Shown: piece by piece, positions 59,330 to 64,000 of the stretch
Layout: every line of letters starts with the position of its first letter
Numbering within the stretch: the first letter of the stretch is position 1
Assembly: GCA_034190875.2 (NCBI GenBank)
Contig: CM067356.1
Span: 23,154,307-23,218,306, forward strand
Reading direction: 5' to 3'
DNA: 64,000 nucleotides
From: Urechis unicinctus
Taxonomy: Eukaryota > Annelida > Polychaeta > Xenopneusta > Urechidae
Translations under genes and position numbers: made by a program
The notes under the pieces: model-generated
Seen by the model: the letters and a program-made list of their open reading frames with translations, nothing else
The model's database searches: none
What the model was told of the DNA's origin: nothing

Positions 59330-61451
59330 CAATTATTGGATTAAGCTTAATCGAGTTGTGGATAAATATAACCGTATTTGATTAACGCTTGTTGAGTCAT
59401 GCACGATATTGACGGTAATGAGATTAGTCTATTGCGATGAATATGGGTTTTATCCCAAAAACATTAAGGAGTACAAAATACGGCATATTATCACTTACCA
59501 TGACTGGACGCTAGGAAATCACACATGATGTGATAGAAGCCAGAGTTGTCTCATCACAGATGGTGTAATTGATGGTACAGCTCACAGTGTCAGTTCTCAG
59601 AAACCTTGTATCCATTAAGACCATACATCGAATATGACAATTAGATAGAAAAGAACACATCACTATGGATGGATGCCTTAGCTTCTACTATCATCAACTG
59701 TCCGGATGATAAGAAAACAACTATAAGCTGAAATAAAGATGTCAAGCACCACTATGGGGATGATATATTGCCAACCTAAAACCACATTAATGACATGACT
59801 CATGAGTACATTTGTACCCAGCGAGTCGATGAGTGTGATAGTTATCACACGTTACAAGCAAAAAATATCTCATCATTGCGGCTGCTTCAATATAGATTAC
59901 AACCTGAATTCCTAGCTATACACCCGGAGTGATATCGATTACCCGACTGACGGCACCCCCATTAATTGTATCTTCACTCAGCGTCACATCTTCAGGTTAT
60001 GGCATTTGTGAAACGAAACCTGTTGATGGTTCAATGGCGATCAGATACACAATAATTGGCTGTTATCTCTATGTTATTGACAGTCGAGTAACACTATTAG
60101 TTACGACAGTGTCCTTCAGTCACTTGGCCATCTTGAATGCGCGCTAATTCTGTTATTGTCTCTGAAATAAATGGTCTTATTTACAACCCAGACGATTCTC
60201 AATGGATGCGCCATGTTTCTTTGCCTAACACGTATGAAAAACGGTGTTTCTGCTTACCTGGAAAATGTGTTGCATTTCAAATTATGAATGAATCCTTTTT
60301 ACCAACCCACGCTATTGACGGGCCATATCGTGCTGATAATGAATGGGGGAGGCAGGGGGTATAGCTAACTAGATTTAGTATTATAACACAGCCTGAAGTA
60401 CAATGTGTTTATTGCGGACCGTCAGTGGAACAGTTTATGCCTTATGTATTAATTCAGATACATTAGGGAAGTCTTTTTACCCACTCGTCAAGATGAATAG
60501 ATAAATAGATTATACTCACGCTGGATACTAACGCGGTGACAAGAGACTGTAATGACGCGAAAGCACTTTGATAATGTCATTCTCATAGAGAGGTACTTGA
60601 CTAAATCATAACTTCATCATATATATGGTTGGGCGAGGTGTGTCGTATAGAAGCAACTGAAATGCTTTAAGAACCCATCAACCAATCATGATGAGTTTCC
60701 CCAGGACGAGTATTTCAGCAATGGCAGTTGATATCATTGAATCGAATTTTACAAAAGCAGATATTTGCGTTCTAAAACTGCATGACACCAGGCATGTAAC
60801 AAAACATACAATTAATTGACTTATATGCTTCATTCAACAGAAGCTTTGAATTCTGATTCTGTATCCTCATCAATACATCATACGCACCATTCGTCAGACA
60901 AAGTATATATGTTTGTATATGATTGAAACTCACGAATATTGACAGCTATATCTCTGTAATCACTGGTAAAGTATCAAGATTAGCATCCTACATCCACACG
61001 ACGATGTCGGATACATACAGACGAAGCTACTTGTTACAAGACGCCACCAACACCTTTGTTACTACACGCACCATGTACCAGGAGTAAACAAAGAATGCGT
61101 AAGAAAGAGATAAGCCTTGTCGTGCGGCACGCTATCCTTTGGTTCTGGCAATTTGATCTACCCACTTACATATGATGCCGTTCATTTTCAATATCATAAT
61201 AATCGTATCAACGCTATGACGCATAAAGTTAAATGATTGGCCAACATAGACTGCCCTTTCCTAGTGTCAATCATAAACCAGTACAGCTAGTGAACAAATG
61301 TTCTTTTTATGAGACTATGAATCAAATTATTTAGAAGTGTCACTGAAAATTGGTACCAGGAGATTTTCCAGTTGAACGGATTTCTTCATATCTGCTGAAA
61401 TCTGTCATGAAGCAAATGCTAGCTTAGTTATGCTCAATACTTAAGGTAAGG
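59330..61451. repeat. Further repeat modules of the 28.7-43.2 kb family
   Basis: Sequence near 59390-59420 (GTTGAGTCATGCAC then GACGGTAATGAG) matches 36496-36526 and 40046 onward. Positions 59440-59770 match 33570-33970 and 40090-40445. The TGCGGCTGCTTC stretch near 59878 matches 40560 and 62716. Positions 60390-60700 match 36104-36410, and 60779 onward matches 38860 onward. The region is therefore a mosaic of the same modules. Confidence 0.75.
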
Positions 61452-64000
61452 CTCACTGTGTATAGGGTTAAATGGTTCATCAACGCTTGTCTGCTAAATA
61501 GTGTCTACAAAGTGGGGTATTTATGAAGAGATACGAATGACGTGAATGAGCAGCCGCGTTCTAGGATCAAATGATACAAAAGTGAAATCCACGTGGACGA
61601 AAATGAACAAGATGGTGGAAAATATACAAATGCAAACGATTACCCTAGGGCATGTCACCACCAGCCGATTGTACCAGGCCATTCCGGCCTCTCGTTTAGG
61701 TGAAATCCAGCGACACGAGTCGCACCAACGGCATACAACATGCTCCCTATAAGTCGCATCTTACGACATGCAGAATGATACAGTTGTCTAACCCCGGACC
61801 CACATGGGGGTTCATTCAAAAGGCCTGTCACTCACGAAGCAAAATCTTCAGTGAGCGGCATCTAAGCATTCTCAATGAAAGCATAGCCTGTCAGTTGATA
61901 CTTCAGTATTTATCCAATTATTTCAAATAATCTGATCAATAGACAAACAAAACAGACAACAGGCCGAGTTCCACAATAACACGGATATCCACAGATGATA
62001 ATATATTTCCCACTAGGAGAAATTCATTAGAATTAACACTTCATTACAACAAGGCATGTTTTATTGTGGCTACAGAAATGCTTTATTTACCCATAAAGCA
62101 ATCATGATACATTTTGCCATTGATCTCCATTATCGCATTAAGCTTTAAGAGTAATGGTTTAGCAGTACCGTTATTGAGTCACTCACGGTGATAGGAATAG
62201 TGACTTTCTAAGCTCTTTATCTTTATCGATTGCATACAGCAACTGTAACTGTTTCGTATTAACCCGGCATTATGGCTATGTGTCTGTTCGTTATATCTGG
62301 CTTTTATCCTGGCAGCATTGAGGAGAACAAAAACGTCTCATCATAACTTACCGAGAGTGCCCGTTAGAGAACACGTGGTGTTTGCAGAAAGAAGTCAGGG
62401 CGGTCTTTCCAGAGGTATAGTTATTAATGGGATGGATCACTGTCACTGCTCACAGTCACTGTGTGTCTATAGGTATCACGCATCTACTCGGAGAACATGC
62501 AGCGCCGACCGATTCATATGGCCATGTTTCCTTGTTTCTAACACGATCATGACGCAGTTGCGTCCGGACGGACAAGAGAACCTAGCAGCAAATGATTGCT
62601 AATATAAAGACGCCAAGCACCACTACAGTAGTGATACATTGTTATCTCAATACAACAAAATAAACCTTCATGTGTAGCCACCACATTTAAACCCACAATC
62701 GCCTCGTTCAGTGCGGCTGCTTCCACACAGATTACCTCCTGACAATCCCTGTTCCTCACGTGCACAGCGAAACCTACATTTCGACCGACTGACTCATATT
62801 GAGCGGCTCTTCGTAGGCAATGATGATTGTGAGATTAAACCAAATTACATCCAGCAATAATTGATCGCATACACAACCCAATTCATAACTTAGTATCAAT
62901 TTGGTTGCACATATTTTGTTTCTTATATAAATGCACACTCTGGGGTAATTCATGCATGTTTATACAGAGAAGTCGCTTAGTATGGCACCATAACTAAATA
63001 TGTAGTCTGTAATGCGTCTATAATGTGGATGCTTAGTAAGAGCATTCCAGAAAAAACGCACTGGTATTGATACATATATATTTTGGTTTTGCATCTGATA
63101 AGCAAAATGTAAAGATTGCATATCAGGTTCTTCAACAGCAATGACCAAGTGAGAGACATCTCAAATTCACATTGATGATTGTATGATATGTATATCCGAA
63201 TAATTACGACTAGACTTCACATATCGGATTGTGCCTAAGGGTAATATACATTATCTCATAGTGTTCAATACCACATCCAATCAACAAGTAGCCATAAACA
63301 TTGAATGTTTGTTCTTTGTCTGCGTTTAGAATGCTTCCACCTTGTAATTGATGGAATATGCAATTTCATCGCCCATTACCTTATTGTCAAACTTCCAACG
63401 AATGTTTTGATGATATTTATTACTGCTGTCATGAAAATAAAGTGCTTACTGCATTATTGATACGGTCGTATAGCTGTTGTTATAAGACATAACTAATGCC
63501 TCGTCATATAAAAAACATAACTTGTAGCAAAAACTGACTGAGCATGAGGGAGTTGATAAGATCACGAACTCCATCAGCAGACAACTGATGCACGCAAACA
63601 ATTGGATCATTGTGTAATTTGTAACAGCATTTGCAAATAAATAAAATGATTCGTTAGGGAAATGTAATGTTTTACAACCATTGGTAGAACCATTTCGAAA
63701 GCTACAGCAGAGTCATTTTGCCGACCCTTTTAAATGATCAGATAAAAATATTGAAATATCGTTAGATAAAACAGCCAATCAGTAGTTATTAGCGAATGAA
63801 GTTGTGCAATAGCACAATAAAAACATCATCCCATGGAGAGGTATTCATCCGAATCGCAATTTCTTTTATAAATGGATTACGCCCTATTGACTGTGTTGAT
63901 ATTCAGTTGACCAACGATTTGTTTGGGTGAACATCAGCTATCGACGGTAATGGGATAATCTGGAAATTGATGAAGAAATTGCAGTCGGTTTGTATTATCC
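61452..64000. repeat. Segmental duplication, distal copy, truncated by window end
   Basis: Near-identical to 39332-41848 and still matching at the last base, so the duplication continues beyond 64000. Relative to the proximal copy it has a 39-nt insertion after 62494 and several small indels. No supported gene is inside. Confidence 0.93.

Overview
This window is animal nuclear DNA. Intron-split genes with GT/AG borders, an INPP5K-type phosphatase with a SKICH domain, AIP, mitochondrial EF-Tu, COQ5, ribosomal protein eL39 and two tRNA-Ile(AAU) genes all fit a metazoan. Small introns, AT-rich intergenic DNA and (TA)n tracts suggest an invertebrate, perhaps marine. The sequence alone does not fix the phylum.

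Positions 1-25,900 are gene-dense. Five protein-coding genes alternate in orientation: INPP5K-like (minus, 2730-7158), RPL39 (plus, 7953-9699), AIP (minus, 12426-15403), TUFM (plus, 15765-19676) and COQ5 (minus, 20892-25865). I rebuilt each exon by exon, and all reading frames join except at one TUFM junction, where one base seems to be missing. INPP5K/RPL39 and AIP/TUFM are head-to-head pairs, separated by about 0.8 kb and 0.36 kb. RPL39/AIP and TUFM/COQ5 are tail-to-tail. The theme is housekeeping: phosphoinositide turnover, cytosolic ribosome, co-chaperone, mitochondrial translation and ubiquinone synthesis. Small repeats lie between and within the genes: a hAT-like MITE at 10365, a 21-bp minisatellite at 1956, a GC-rich palindrome at 780, and duplicated blocks in COQ5 intron 1.

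From about 26 to 64 kb I find no convincing protein gene. The stretch 28.7-43.2 kb, and again 59.3-64 kb, is built from a family of long, diverged, non-coding repeat modules, recognisable in up to eight places. One block (39,332-41,848) recurs almost unchanged at 61,452-64,000 and runs off the window. Two near-identical tRNA-Ile(AAU) genes (31,162 and 43,468) sit in this domain. The middle part, 44-59 kb, has its own short duplications, a 32-bp degenerate minisatellite (54.7-55.2 kb), (TA)n tracts and one coding-like open frame (43,612-43,920).

The most unusual content is the unclassified repeat domain. All repeat relations were found by eye, so percent identities and exact boundaries are not given. 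Gene calls rest on family motifs and reconstructed splicing, not on database searches.
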